Positions 55,300 through 63,577 of a DNA stretch of 64,000 nucleotides are shown here, in pieces. Both the position numbers and the translations under genes were made by a program. The first letter of the stretch is position 1. Every line of letters begins with the position of its first letter. Source of the stretch: JADJLQ01 sp044227925 (GTDB lineage: Bacteria; Bacteroidota; Bacteroidia; Chitinophagales; Saprospiraceae); the NCBI GenBank assembly GCA_044227925.1, contig JBGAVW010000007.1, positions 1 to 64,000 of the forward strand, given 5' to 3'. Under the pieces are notes generated by a model. The model was not told where the DNA came from, ran no database searches, and saw only the letters and a list, made by a program, of their open reading frames with translations.

Positions 55300-56075
55300 A
55301 TGATTTGAGTGCCGGAAGCAAAATTTGCTATTTCACTCGCAGCACAAATATAAACATCCTTGATGCCATTCTCTGAAGCTCTGAATGCATTTTCAAGTTT
55401 TGGGATCATCCCTTTTGAGATGGTACCATTTGATTTCAGTTGGGTAAAATATTCTCTGTTTAAAGAAGCCAATACCGAGTTTTCATTGTTTTGATCCAAC
55501 ATCACCCCCTTTTTTTCAAAACAAAAAATGAGTTTTACCGGGTATTTATCCTTTAATGACAAGGCAATCTCAGTAGCCATGGTATCGGCATTTGTATTTA
55601 GCAGATGACCTTTCCCATCGTGGGTGATAGCACACATTACCGGTATGACGCCATTGTCGATCAGGAAAGCCCATTTTTTATTAGTCACTCTGCAGACATC
55701 GCCGACCCAGCCATAATCTATTTCTTTAGACATCCTTTTATTGGCCATTACGAGATTCAGATCGGCACCACTAAGTCCGAGTGCATTCATGCCTAATGAC
55801 TGCATATCTGCTACCAACGATTTATTGATCCATCCGGCATAAACCATGGTGGCTACCTTTAGAGTCTCAAAATCCGTAATCCTTCTCCCATCGACCATTT
55901 TGGTTTCAATACCAAGGGAAGAAGAAAGATCTGTGGCAAGTTTGCCACCTCCATGTATTAAAACTTTTCGATTTGGCAACTCAGCAAATCTTTTTAAGAA
56001 GGAAATAGTTTCGTGTCTTTGATCCAATACATTTCCTCCAATCTTCACTACAAGTATAGGTTCTGTTTCGTTCAT
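55296..56075 (-). CDS. argB: Acetylglutamate kinase (or N-acylglutamate kinase)
   Basis: A 259-residue amino-acid kinase that phosphorylates N-acetylglutamate, the second arginine-synthesis step. Family blocks are ILVVKIGGNVLDQR, VLIHGGGKLATDLSSSLG, TKMVDGRRITDFETL and LGLSGADLNLVMA, with GDVCRVTN later. I start at the ATG at 56075 rather than a GTG two codons upstream, because a strong Shine-Dalgarno (AAGGGGTGG) sits just before it. In Bacteroidota the substrate may be N-succinylglutamate, which sequence alone cannot tell. The argE gene overlaps by four bases. Confidence 0.92.
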   Translation of the reverse strand: MNETEPILVVKIGGNVLDQRHETISFLKRFAELPNRKVLIHGGGKLATDLSSSLGIETKMVDGRRITDFETLKVATMVYAGWINKSLVADMQSLGMNALGLSGADLNLVMANKRMSKEIDYGWVGDVCRVTNKKWAFLIDNGVIPVMCAITHDGKGHLLNTNADTMATEIALSLKDKYPVKLIFCFEKKGVMLDQNNENSVLASLNREYFTQLKSNGTISKGMIPKLENAFRASENGIKDVYICAASEIANFASGTQII

Positions 56076-56080
56076 ATCCA

Positions 56081-56105
56081 CCCCTTTTCAGGGGAGTCAA
56101 ATCTA
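56081..56105 (-). promoter_or_regulatory. argB promoter element and GC-rich leader hairpin over the Shine-Dalgarno
   Basis: The minus strand reads TAGATTTG (56105-56098), a perfect TAnnTTTG, then CCCC, six bases, GGGG (56094-56081), whose second arm is the ribosome binding site. If transcription starts about seven bases past the motif, only part of the left arm is in the message, so a regulatory hairpin is uncertain. The -33 TTG is absent. Confidence 0.42.
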
Positions 56106-56152
56106 AAAATTAAATCGCAGATTTAGAGTAGTATAGGAATGAAAAATCAAGT

Positions 56153-58906
56153 TCAATTTATCAATTTAAATGAATACTTGCCTGAACCAAGTTCTATTTT
56201 AACCGAATTTTGACCAAGTGTCATATTTTTTACATAAGGGGAGCTTGAGAATGACATACCGTCGACTATCAATTTTTCAATATTTGACACCGGAAGGTAT
56301 ATTGTAGATGTAGTATTCGCAGGAATTTCAACTGAAAAGTCTAACGAATTTTCATTTTTGTACCACCCTGATTGAATTTTTCCATAAGGGGTATTGGTAT
56401 AAGAAGTGGCATAATTCAATGAACCGGAAATAATGGGATTAATGATGCTTTTTTTATACCCTTCTTTTTCTATTTCGATACCAGTCACCACTCTGTACAT
56501 CCAATCACCAATTGCACCATAGGCATAATGATTAAATGAATTCATCCCTGCGTTTTGAAATGATCCATCCGGTTTAATACCATCCCATCGTTCCCAGATG
56601 GTTGTTGCACCCATTTTCACCGGGTATAACCAGGAAGGATAGCTGTCCTGAAATAAAAGCGTATAAGCTAAATCAGAATATCCAAATTTTGACAAGACAT
56701 GACATATATAAGGAGTACCTAAGAAGCCTGTGGTAATATGATTATTATACGCTTTGATATTTTTTACCAATAACTCAGCGGCATAACCTCTTTGAGCAGG
56801 ATCCAGCATGTCAAATTGCAGTGCCAAAACATATGCTGTTTGAGTTCCGGATACCAGCCTTCCTGATCCAGTAACGTATTCTTTTCTAAAGGCCGACTTA
56901 ACTTTTTCCAATAAAGTAGTATAATATGCTATGTCTTCTTTTTTACCCAACACTTTCGCCGCATCCAATACAAGTTGAGTAGAATGGGCAAAAAAACATT
57001 GAGCGATAAGATACTTATCTGTAACTGCAGACCTGCCATCGGTATCATCACCTAAACTGTAAAAAAGCCAGTCACCAAAATGGAATCCTTTATTCCACAA
57101 ATCATTGCGGCTGCTGTCTTCCATATATTTCACCCAATTTTTCATACTTGTATATTGGCGGGTCAAAAAACTGGTATCTCCATATATCCAATACATATTC
57201 CATGGAATTATTGTACCTGCGTCTGCCCAGCCTGCAGAGGCTACATCTCTCTGTCCTAAAGCGTTTGGGATCACATGTGGAATACCTCCATCCGGCCTTT
57301 GATCAGCTGCCAGATCCTGCAACCATTTCGCGAAAAAATTCTGTACGTTAAAATTGTATGCAGCAGTACGTGAAAAGGCTTGCGCATCCCCTGTCCATCC
57401 AAGGCGTTCATCGCGTTGCGGGCAGTCGGTAGGTACATCGACAAAATTGCCTCTTTGGCCCCATTGAATATTTTGTTGTAACTGATTTATCAATGAATTT
57501 GAACATTCGAACTGGCCGGTCCTTTCCAGATCAGAATACAATGCAATGCCCTCAAATTTATCCAGGGAAATACCAGATGGATACCCTGATACTTTAATAT
57601 ATCGGAAACCCTGGAAAGTAAAATGCGGTTCAAAAGATTCCTCCCCTTTGCCACTCAGGGTATACACATTCTCCTGTTTTGCTCTTCTCAGATTTGCAGT
57701 ATAAAAATTACCTTTTTTATCAAGCACTTCGGCATGTTGTATTGTGATGGTAGTACCGGCATTTCCGGTCACTTTCATTTTTACCCACCCGACCATATTT
57801 TGGCCAAAATCCAAAACAGTGTCATTTTCAGGAGTAATTATCAGTTTTATTGGCTTTACCATTTCCTTTTTTCTAACGGGAGTGCTATAACTTCCGATTA
57901 AATTATTCTTTCCTGCTTGTAAGATCCGTACTGGAGTCCAACCGGATTCTATAAAATCTGGTTTATCCCAGCCTTCTACATTCCTGCGAGCATCAATTTT
58001 TTCACCATGGTAAATCTCTGAATCCATGATCGGGCCAAAACCATATTTCCAACTTTCATCACTATTGATCACCTGGGTGGTACCATCCGATAACTTAATT
58101 ATTAGCTGAGCTATCAAACCAATGGTATTACCATATATTTCTGCATTTTTGATCCACCCTACTTCTCCTTTATACCATCCTTTGCCAAGCATAGCACCAA
58201 TTGCATTCCTTCCTTTCTTAATCATGGTTGTCACATCGTAAACCTGATATTGGGTACGTGTATTGTAACTGGTCCAACCTGGTGTGAGAAAATCATTTCC
58301 TACTTTTTGGCCATTGATATGGGCTTCGTAAAGCCCTTTACTGCTTATAAATAAATTGGCTGATTTGATTTCCTTAGTAAGTGAAAAATCTTTTCTCAAC
58401 ATGGGGCTTGGATACAAATTTTCATTGAATGTTGGTATTGTATTGACTCCAATCCAGTGAGCGGTCCATTCGCTTACAGTAAAAAATCCGGTATGCCAAT
58501 ATTGAAGTGAGGAGGTAGCTATATTGCCATGATTGTCCCAAACTTTTACAAACCAATAATACCTCGTATTGGAAGCCAGAGCAGGTCCCGTATATTTATT
58601 ATAAATGGATTGATCGGTATTTTTTTTATCACTCCAATAAATGCTTTTTTTATTAAAATCATCTGCTGTTGCAATGGTGATTTCATAAGCTATTTGAAAT
58701 GTGTTTTTTTGTGTTGACTCCAGTATCCAGCTGAATCTGGGTTGCTGTATATCCAAGCCCATTGGATTTACCAGTTGCTCTGTCTTTGCATCCACGACTT
58801 TCAAATTGGCAGAAGTAACCATAAAATTAACTTCATTAGCCTTTTTCTTTTGCGCCGAAACAAGCATAGGCAGAATATATAGTATAACCAGGACGATTTT
58901 TTTCAT
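56153..58906 (-). CDS. Secreted alpha-L-rhamnosidase (GH78)
   Basis: A 917-residue hydrolase with a signal peptide (KKIVLVILYILPMLVSAQ). Residues about 35-125 form a fibronectin-like domain and the next 200 a Bac_rhamnosid_N-type domain (FISSKGLYEAHINGQKVGND, then LTPGWTSYNTRTQYQVYDVT). The (alpha/alpha)6 catalytic domain starts near 430 and has the diagnostic TDCPQRDERLGWTGDAQAF with its acidic residues. It would release terminal L-rhamnose from plant or microbial glycans by inversion. No T9SS tail is seen; the C-terminus ends in a beta-sandwich. The next gene is divergent. Confidence 0.93.
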   Translation of the reverse strand: MKKIVLVILYILPMLVSAQKKKANEVNFMVTSANLKVVDAKTEQLVNPMGLDIQQPRFSWILESTQKNTFQIAYEITIATADDFNKKSIYWSDKKNTDQSIYNKYTGPALASNTRYYWFVKVWDNHGNIATSSLQYWHTGFFTVSEWTAHWIGVNTIPTFNENLYPSPMLRKDFSLTKEIKSANLFISSKGLYEAHINGQKVGNDFLTPGWTSYNTRTQYQVYDVTTMIKKGRNAIGAMLGKGWYKGEVGWIKNAEIYGNTIGLIAQLIIKLSDGTTQVINSDESWKYGFGPIMDSEIYHGEKIDARRNVEGWDKPDFIESGWTPVRILQAGKNNLIGSYSTPVRKKEMVKPIKLIITPENDTVLDFGQNMVGWVKMKVTGNAGTTITIQHAEVLDKKGNFYTANLRRAKQENVYTLSGKGEESFEPHFTFQGFRYIKVSGYPSGISLDKFEGIALYSDLERTGQFECSNSLINQLQQNIQWGQRGNFVDVPTDCPQRDERLGWTGDAQAFSRTAAYNFNVQNFFAKWLQDLAADQRPDGGIPHVIPNALGQRDVASAGWADAGTIIPWNMYWIYGDTSFLTRQYTSMKNWVKYMEDSSRNDLWNKGFHFGDWLFYSLGDDTDGRSAVTDKYLIAQCFFAHSTQLVLDAAKVLGKKEDIAYYTTLLEKVKSAFRKEYVTGSGRLVSGTQTAYVLALQFDMLDPAQRGYAAELLVKNIKAYNNHITTGFLGTPYICHVLSKFGYSDLAYTLLFQDSYPSWLYPVKMGATTIWERWDGIKPDGSFQNAGMNSFNHYAYGAIGDWMYRVVTGIEIEKEGYKKSIINPIISGSLNYATSYTNTPYGKIQSGWYKNENSLDFSVEIPANTTSTIYLPVSNIEKLIVDGMSFSSSPYVKNMTLGQNSVKIELGSGKYSFKLIN

Positions 58907-59020
58907 ATCTTATTTTAAATGGTAATGATAGTAAATTTAGTAAAAGATCATCATTTACTTAATACAATTAAAATTCAGAATAATTCGGTTTACAAGATCA
59001 ATATTTTCCATATTTGTGGT

Positions 59021-60127
59021 ATGCGCATCGCTGTAAATGCAAGGCTACTGCTTAAAAACAAACTAGAAGGTATTGGCTGGCATGCTTATGAATTGGTATC
59101 CAGATTAGTACTTCTATGTCCGGAAGATCAGTTTATTTTATTTTATGACAGGAAAGAAGGAATACTGGTGCCGCAAGGAGCTAATGTGGAAGTAAAAATA
59201 CTTACACCAGTTACCAGGCATCCACTATTACTTTGGTATTGGACCGAAGTATCTTTAAAAGCAGCGATCAAAAAATGCACAGCAGAAGTTTTCTATTCTC
59301 CCGAGCCGATTTTACCACAGGGATTAAAAATAAAAAGCATCATCACCGTGCATGATATTTCACCAAAGATACTTCCTACTGCCTTACCATTTTCACACCG
59401 AATGTATTACAATTATATTTTGGCACGAAATATTAAAAATGCAGATCATATAATTACCGTTAGTCAGTTCTCTAAACAAGAAATAATAAAACACTATACA
59501 GCCAATACCGATGCCATATCTGTTTTGTACAATGCCGCCAGGAAAATTTTCAAACCATTACCTGAAAGTGAGAAATCAGAAATTCGAAATAAATACACCG
59601 GCGGAGAGAGGTATTTTATTTACCTGGGATCTATTAATGAAAGAAAAAATGTAGATAAGATTATAAAGTCATTTGATCGATTTAAGGAGACTTCAAAAAC
59701 AGGTCATAAGTTAATACTGGTTGGAAAACGTATGGGAAAATTTGAAAAGGTTATCAGAGCAATAACTCAGAGCAATTTTAATAAGGATATTATTGAAATG
59801 GGTTATTTGGAAGATGGTTTGGCTGCCAGATTATTAGCTTCGGCAGATGCCTTAATAAACTTGTCAGAATATGAAGGTTTTGGTATGCCGCTGGTAGAAG
59901 CTATGCAATCAGGTGTACCGGTTTTGGCTGCGACAAATTCATGTTTCCCGGAGATAATGCAGGATGCCGGAAAGCTAATTGAACAAAATGATGTAAATCA
60001 AATTGCTCAGGATATGTTTTTTATTTTTCAATATCCTGAGCAATTCATACAAAAAGGATTAAAAAGAAGCAGTCAATTTAATTGGGACACTGCTGCAGCA
60101 TTATTACGATCTATAATTAATACATAA
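59021..60127 (+). CDS. GT4-family glycosyltransferase
   Basis: A GT-B glycosyltransferase of about 368 residues. The N-terminal domain opens MRIAVNARLLLKNKLEGIGW and the donor domain has YFIYLGSINERKNVDKIIKS, the acidic EYEGFGMPLVEAMQSGVPVLA motif near residue 280, and a C-terminal ALLRSIIN. The open frame begins at 58919, but the 34 extra residues do not resemble the family. The ATG at 59021, preceded by CATATTTG, is preferred. The enzyme adds a sugar from a nucleotide donor to a lipid, polysaccharide or protein acceptor. It ends overlapping the convergent oxidoreductase gene by 11 bases. Confidence 0.88.
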   Translation: MRIAVNARLLLKNKLEGIGWHAYELVSRLVLLCPEDQFILFYDRKEGILVPQGANVEVKILTPVTRHPLLLWYWTEVSLKAAIKKCTAEVFYSPEPILPQGLKIKSIITVHDISPKILPTALPFSHRMYYNYILARNIKNADHIITVSQFSKQEIIKHYTANTDAISVLYNAARKIFKPLPESEKSEIRNKYTGGERYFIYLGSINERKNVDKIIKSFDRFKETSKTGHKLILVGKRMGKFEKVIRAITQSNFNKDIIEMGYLEDGLAARLLASADALINLSEYEGFGMPLVEAMQSGVPVLAATNSCFPEIMQDAGKLIEQNDVNQIAQDMFFIFQYPEQFIQKGLKRSSQFNWDTAAALLRSIINT

Positions 60128-61472
60128 ACACTTTCCCATTGGTCATGACCTCTTGTTTTTTCTCATCAAAATAGGCTTTATATCCGGTTCTTGCTGCCGC
60201 AGTAGTCATGATGCTGGCTATGGAATGGTTGTACCCGGCTTCTACCGGTGCATTGGGTTGTTTTCTGCTGCGTATGCATTCCATCCAATTGCGCACGTGG
60301 TTTGAAGTAAGTTTATCACCTCCTGTATTAGCTGAAGCAATCACAGGTTCAGTGTAGGAAAGACTCTGCTCTTCCAGCAAATTGGCTTCCATACCCATAT
60401 CACTGGCAAAACGTTTGGTCAGTCCACCAACAGGGGACACTTTATTTGTAATCAGGTTTAATTCTCCCCCATTTGAATAATAGATCTCTGCCGGTCGTTC
60501 TTCGCCATTATGCATTCTTGAACCGAAAGTAACCTGAAAGCCCGATGTCAGGTCATTAGCAGGACCATAATCAAATACAGCCGTCATAGTATCCCAATTT
60601 TTTCTACCATCCTTCCATTTATAAATTCCACCATTAGCAACTACACTTCTTGGGTGAGATAAACCAGTAAACCAATGCACTGTATCAATTTGATGACTCA
60701 TCCACTGGCCGGGCATTCCCGAGGAATAAGGCCAGAACAATCTAAACTCAAGGTATTTTCTGGGATCAAAAGTATCAGCAGGTCTGTTCATTAAAAATCG
60801 TTTCCAATCCGTATCCTCTTGTTTTAATTGATTTAGTAATCCCAGTCTTCGCCATCTGCCGGGTTGATTTACATTCCAGGTCAATTCCACCATGGTTATA
60901 GCACCAAACTTTCCTGATCTTATAAATTCATTGGCCGCGTGATAATTGGCTCCGGATCTGCGTTGGGAACCAATCTGAATGATTTTGTCTGACGCTTTTA
61001 TAGCTTTTAATGCAGCCCTATTATCTGCCATCGTTTCGGCAAATGGTTTTTCAACATAGGCATCGCAGCCTGCTTTCACAGCCTCTATAGCATGTAATGC
61101 ATGTTGAAAATCAGCAGTACCAATAAAAACGGCATCTACTAATTTTTTATCGTACATTTCTTCATTATTTCTGCATGCCACAATATCATGGCCCATTTTC
61201 TCTTTCCACAAGGCTACCCCTTCTTCTCGTTTTAACTTCCAAATGTCTGACACAGCAACCAAATCAAAATTTAATTCCTTGTAGTGATTCATAAAACACG
61301 GCATGTGAGATTGCCTGTGCCTGTCAGAAAACCCTACCACGCCCACACGGACTCTGTCATTGGCACCTATAATGTTGGAGTAACTTTTTGCACTAAAAGC
61401 ATTGGCCCCGGCATAGAGGCCTGCAGTGGTAAGCAAGCTTTGCTTTATAAATTTTCGTCTGTTTGCTTTCAT
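60117..61472 (-). CDS. Tat-exported Gfo/Idh/MocA-family oxidoreductase
   Basis: A 451-residue NAD(P)-dependent oxidoreductase. The ATG at 61472 gives MKANRRKFIKQSLLTTAGLY, a clear twin-arginine signal, so it is likely periplasmic. The Rossmann block is RVRVGVVGFSDRHRQSHMP, and the family EKP motif lies in AYVEKPFAETMADNRAAL. The second domain carries WNVNQPGRWRRLGLLNQL and the SHQIDTVHWFTGLSHP helix. The longer open frame, which starts upstream, adds 40 residues of no homology. Periplasmic members are common in Bacteroidota and act on sugars or polyols of unknown identity. It is convergent with the glycosyltransferase gene. Confidence 0.9.
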   Translation of the reverse strand: MKANRRKFIKQSLLTTAGLYAGANAFSAKSYSNIIGANDRVRVGVVGFSDRHRQSHMPCFMNHYKELNFDLVAVSDIWKLKREEGVALWKEKMGHDIVACRNNEEMYDKKLVDAVFIGTADFQHALHAIEAVKAGCDAYVEKPFAETMADNRAALKAIKASDKIIQIGSQRRSGANYHAANEFIRSGKFGAITMVELTWNVNQPGRWRRLGLLNQLKQEDTDWKRFLMNRPADTFDPRKYLEFRLFWPYSSGMPGQWMSHQIDTVHWFTGLSHPRSVVANGGIYKWKDGRKNWDTMTAVFDYGPANDLTSGFQVTFGSRMHNGEERPAEIYYSNGGELNLITNKVSPVGGLTKRFASDMGMEANLLEEQSLSYTEPVIASANTGGDKLTSNHVRNWMECIRSRKQPNAPVEAGYNHSIASIMTTAAARTGYKAYFDEKKQEVMTNGKVFMY

Positions 61473-61516
61473 GGTATTTTTATTCAATAATATTATAAAT
61501 ATAGTATGTAAGATAT

Positions 61517-61524
61517 CAAAAATC
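61517..61524 (-). promoter_or_regulatory. Near-consensus -7 element ahead of the oxidoreductase gene
   Basis: The minus strand reads GATTTTTG, one mismatch to TAnnTTTG and the same variant as ahead of the Bat operon. The implied leader to the ATG at 61472 is about 38 bases, and the rejected upstream starts would lie before it. Confidence 0.3.
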
Positions 61525-61757
61525 GTTTTGACTAAAAAGAAATAATATCGAAAATTAAATAAATTGTTTTTTGATCCAATTGGCAAGATCACAAATCAAT
61601 TATAAAATTTATGTCTGAATAAGAATTTTGAGGTGCCTGCTATAGCTCCCACAGATAAGTATACTATAGGTTCAATTGGTATAAAATGCTTTGATTTTTA
61701 TTTTTACAGTTGTCAATTTTGTATTTTGCAGCTGAATATTTATATAAATTAAAAAAA

Positions 61758-62513
61758 ATGTTACCCAGCTTACATGAAATAGTAAAAATGATTGACCACT
61801 CCCTTTTGCATCCCACCATGACGGATCTTGAAATGATCGACGGTTGTAAAATAGCTAAAGCCTACGATATGGCCACTGCCTGTGTAAAACCCATGTTTGT
61901 CAGTCAGGCAAGCGACATTTTAAAGGGATCCGATACAAAAGTTTGTGCAGTAATCGGATTTCCGCATGGCAATAGTACAACTAAAATAAAAGTAGCTGAA
62001 ACTAAGCAAGCCATAAAAGAGGGTGCAACCGAAATCGATATGGTAATCCATGCCGGGAAAGTATTGGGTAAAGATTGGAAATATATTAAAAAAGATATTT
62101 CAGCTGTTAATAAAGCCTGTCTAAAGGGAGGCGCAATATTAAAAGTGATATTTGAAAATGATTTTATCCCGGACCACGCTTCAAAAATAAAACTCTGCAA
62201 AATATGCAATGCTGTAAAGGTTGCTTTTGTCAAAACCAGTACAGGTTACGGCTATGTAAAATCACCTTCTGGTGAATACAACTATAAGGGAGCTACTGTA
62301 GAAGATGTAATGCTGATGCGAAAATATTGTAATCCCGAAATACAGATCAAAGCAGCAGGAGGTATCCGGTCTCTGGATGATTTACTCAAATACAAAGAGC
62401 TCGGCGTAACCCGGGTAGGAGCCACTGCCAGTGTCATTATGTTGGAAGAAATGAAAAAAAGATTAGGCTTGGAATCAAATCAAATTACCATCACCGATAC
62501 TAAAGGATATTAA
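61758..62513 (+). CDS. deoC: Deoxyribose-phosphate aldolase
   Basis: A class I aldolase of about 251 residues that splits 2-deoxyribose 5-phosphate into glyceraldehyde 3-phosphate and acetaldehyde. The Schiff-base lysine is in VAFVKTSTGYGY, and ATEIDMVIHAGKVLGKDW and LKVIFENDFIP contain the other active-site residues. Terminal AGGIRSLDDLLKYKELGVTR is the phosphate-binding part. The ATG at 61758 is used; the open frame extends to a TTG at 61710 that lies in an AT-rich promoter-like stretch. It is followed after five bases by an IolE-like isomerase gene. Confidence 0.93.
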   Translation: MLPSLHEIVKMIDHSLLHPTMTDLEMIDGCKIAKAYDMATACVKPMFVSQASDILKGSDTKVCAVIGFPHGNSTTKIKVAETKQAIKEGATEIDMVIHAGKVLGKDWKYIKKDISAVNKACLKGGAILKVIFENDFIPDHASKIKLCKICNAVKVAFVKTSTGYGYVKSPSGEYNYKGATVEDVMLMRKYCNPEIQIKAAGGIRSLDDLLKYKELGVTRVGATASVIMLEEMKKRLGLESNQITITDTKGY

Positions 62514-62518
62514 TCATT

Positions 62519-63439
62519 ATGTTTTCACTAGGCTTCGTTACTGCTATTTTACCCGAACACACATTGGAGGAAATATTTCAATATGCTTCTGCAAAAGGTT
62601 TTTCATGTATTGAAGTAATGTGCTGGCCGGCTACGAACACCGATACCCGAAGATATGCAGGAGTAAGCCATATAGATGTGGACCATCTCACGCCTGAAAA
62701 AATAAATCAGATAAATGGGTATCAGGAAAAGTACAATGTAAAAATTTCAGGCCTTGGATACTATCCTAATCCATTAGACCCCGATTCATTTTCATCTAAT
62801 TTGTATATAGATCATATAAAAAAAGTGATTACTGCATGTAGATTGCTGGGGGTACCCGTCATGAACACTTTTGTAGGCAGGAACCCATCCAGGGATGTCC
62901 ATTTTAATATTAATTTATTTAAAGAGGTTTGGCCTGACATTATACTCCATGCTGAAAATCAAAAAGTCAAAATAGGCATAGAAAATTGTCCTATGTTATT
63001 CACCGGGGATGAATGGCCTGGTGGTAAAAACCTGGCCACTACTCCATTCATTTGGGACCAACTATTTGACATCATACCTTCATCTTATTTTGGACTTAAC
63101 TATGATCCCTCTCATCTGGTATGGCAAATGATGGACGAGATAGCACCACTTTATAGTTATAAAGATCGATTGCACCATATTCACCTAAAAGATGTAAAAG
63201 TATATAAAGACAAACTTAATAGAGTAGGCATCATGGCATATCCTTTACAATATCATAGTCCAAAACTACCGGGATTGGGGGATGTTCGTTGGCGCGAGTT
63301 TTTTAGTGCCCTCACCTCCATAGGGTATCGCGGGCCTCTTTGTATAGAAGTTGAAGATAAAGCATTTGAAAAAAATCAAGATGATGTGTATGCTGCCATC
63401 CTGACAGCAAAAAATTTTATTTCGCAATTTTTACCTTAG
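62519..63439 (+). CDS. IolE-like sugar phosphate isomerase/epimerase (xylose isomerase-fold)
   Basis: A 306-residue TIM-barrel protein of the AP-endonuclease-2/xylose-isomerase-like family. Conserved features include VMCWPATNTDTR, PVMNTFVGRNPSRDV, the metal-binding VKIGIENCPMLF (E) and LNYDPSHLVWQ (D and H), HHIHLKDVKVY (H), and CIEVEDKAF (E). Such enzymes isomerise or epimerise free or phosphorylated sugars and inositols. It lies five bases after deoC, so they are probably one operon, and the PfkB kinase gene begins 138 bases later. The substrate is not readable. Confidence 0.9.
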   Translation: MFSLGFVTAILPEHTLEEIFQYASAKGFSCIEVMCWPATNTDTRRYAGVSHIDVDHLTPEKINQINGYQEKYNVKISGLGYYPNPLDPDSFSSNLYIDHIKKVITACRLLGVPVMNTFVGRNPSRDVHFNINLFKEVWPDIILHAENQKVKIGIENCPMLFTGDEWPGGKNLATTPFIWDQLFDIIPSSYFGLNYDPSHLVWQMMDEIAPLYSYKDRLHHIHLKDVKVYKDKLNRVGIMAYPLQYHSPKLPGLGDVRWREFFSALTSIGYRGPLCIEVEDKAFEKNQDDVYAAILTAKNFISQFLP

Positions 63440-63565
63440 CAATTCAAAACAACTAATTACTTGTTTATTTCGGATATCCCTTTTCTGACTTTGCTGAATT
63501 GGTATAGACTATCGTCAGATCAAATCACTTTAGAATTATTATCGACAAAATAATGGAATCATATT

Positions 63566-63573
63566 TAAGTTTG
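63566..63573 (+). promoter_or_regulatory. Bacteroidota -7 element overlapping the start of the kinase gene
   Basis: TAAGTTTG followed by CAC is a perfect TAnnTTTG, but it ends only four bases before the ATG at 63578. The calculated start of transcription would fall within the ATG, so either the message is leaderless or the match is chance. No TTG is seen at -33. Confidence 0.3.
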
Positions 63574-63577
63574 CACT

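Noticed and set aside
58919..59020. N-terminal extension of the GT4 glycosyltransferase
   Set aside because: The 34 residues lack family similarity and the enzyme fold begins at MRIAVNARLLL.
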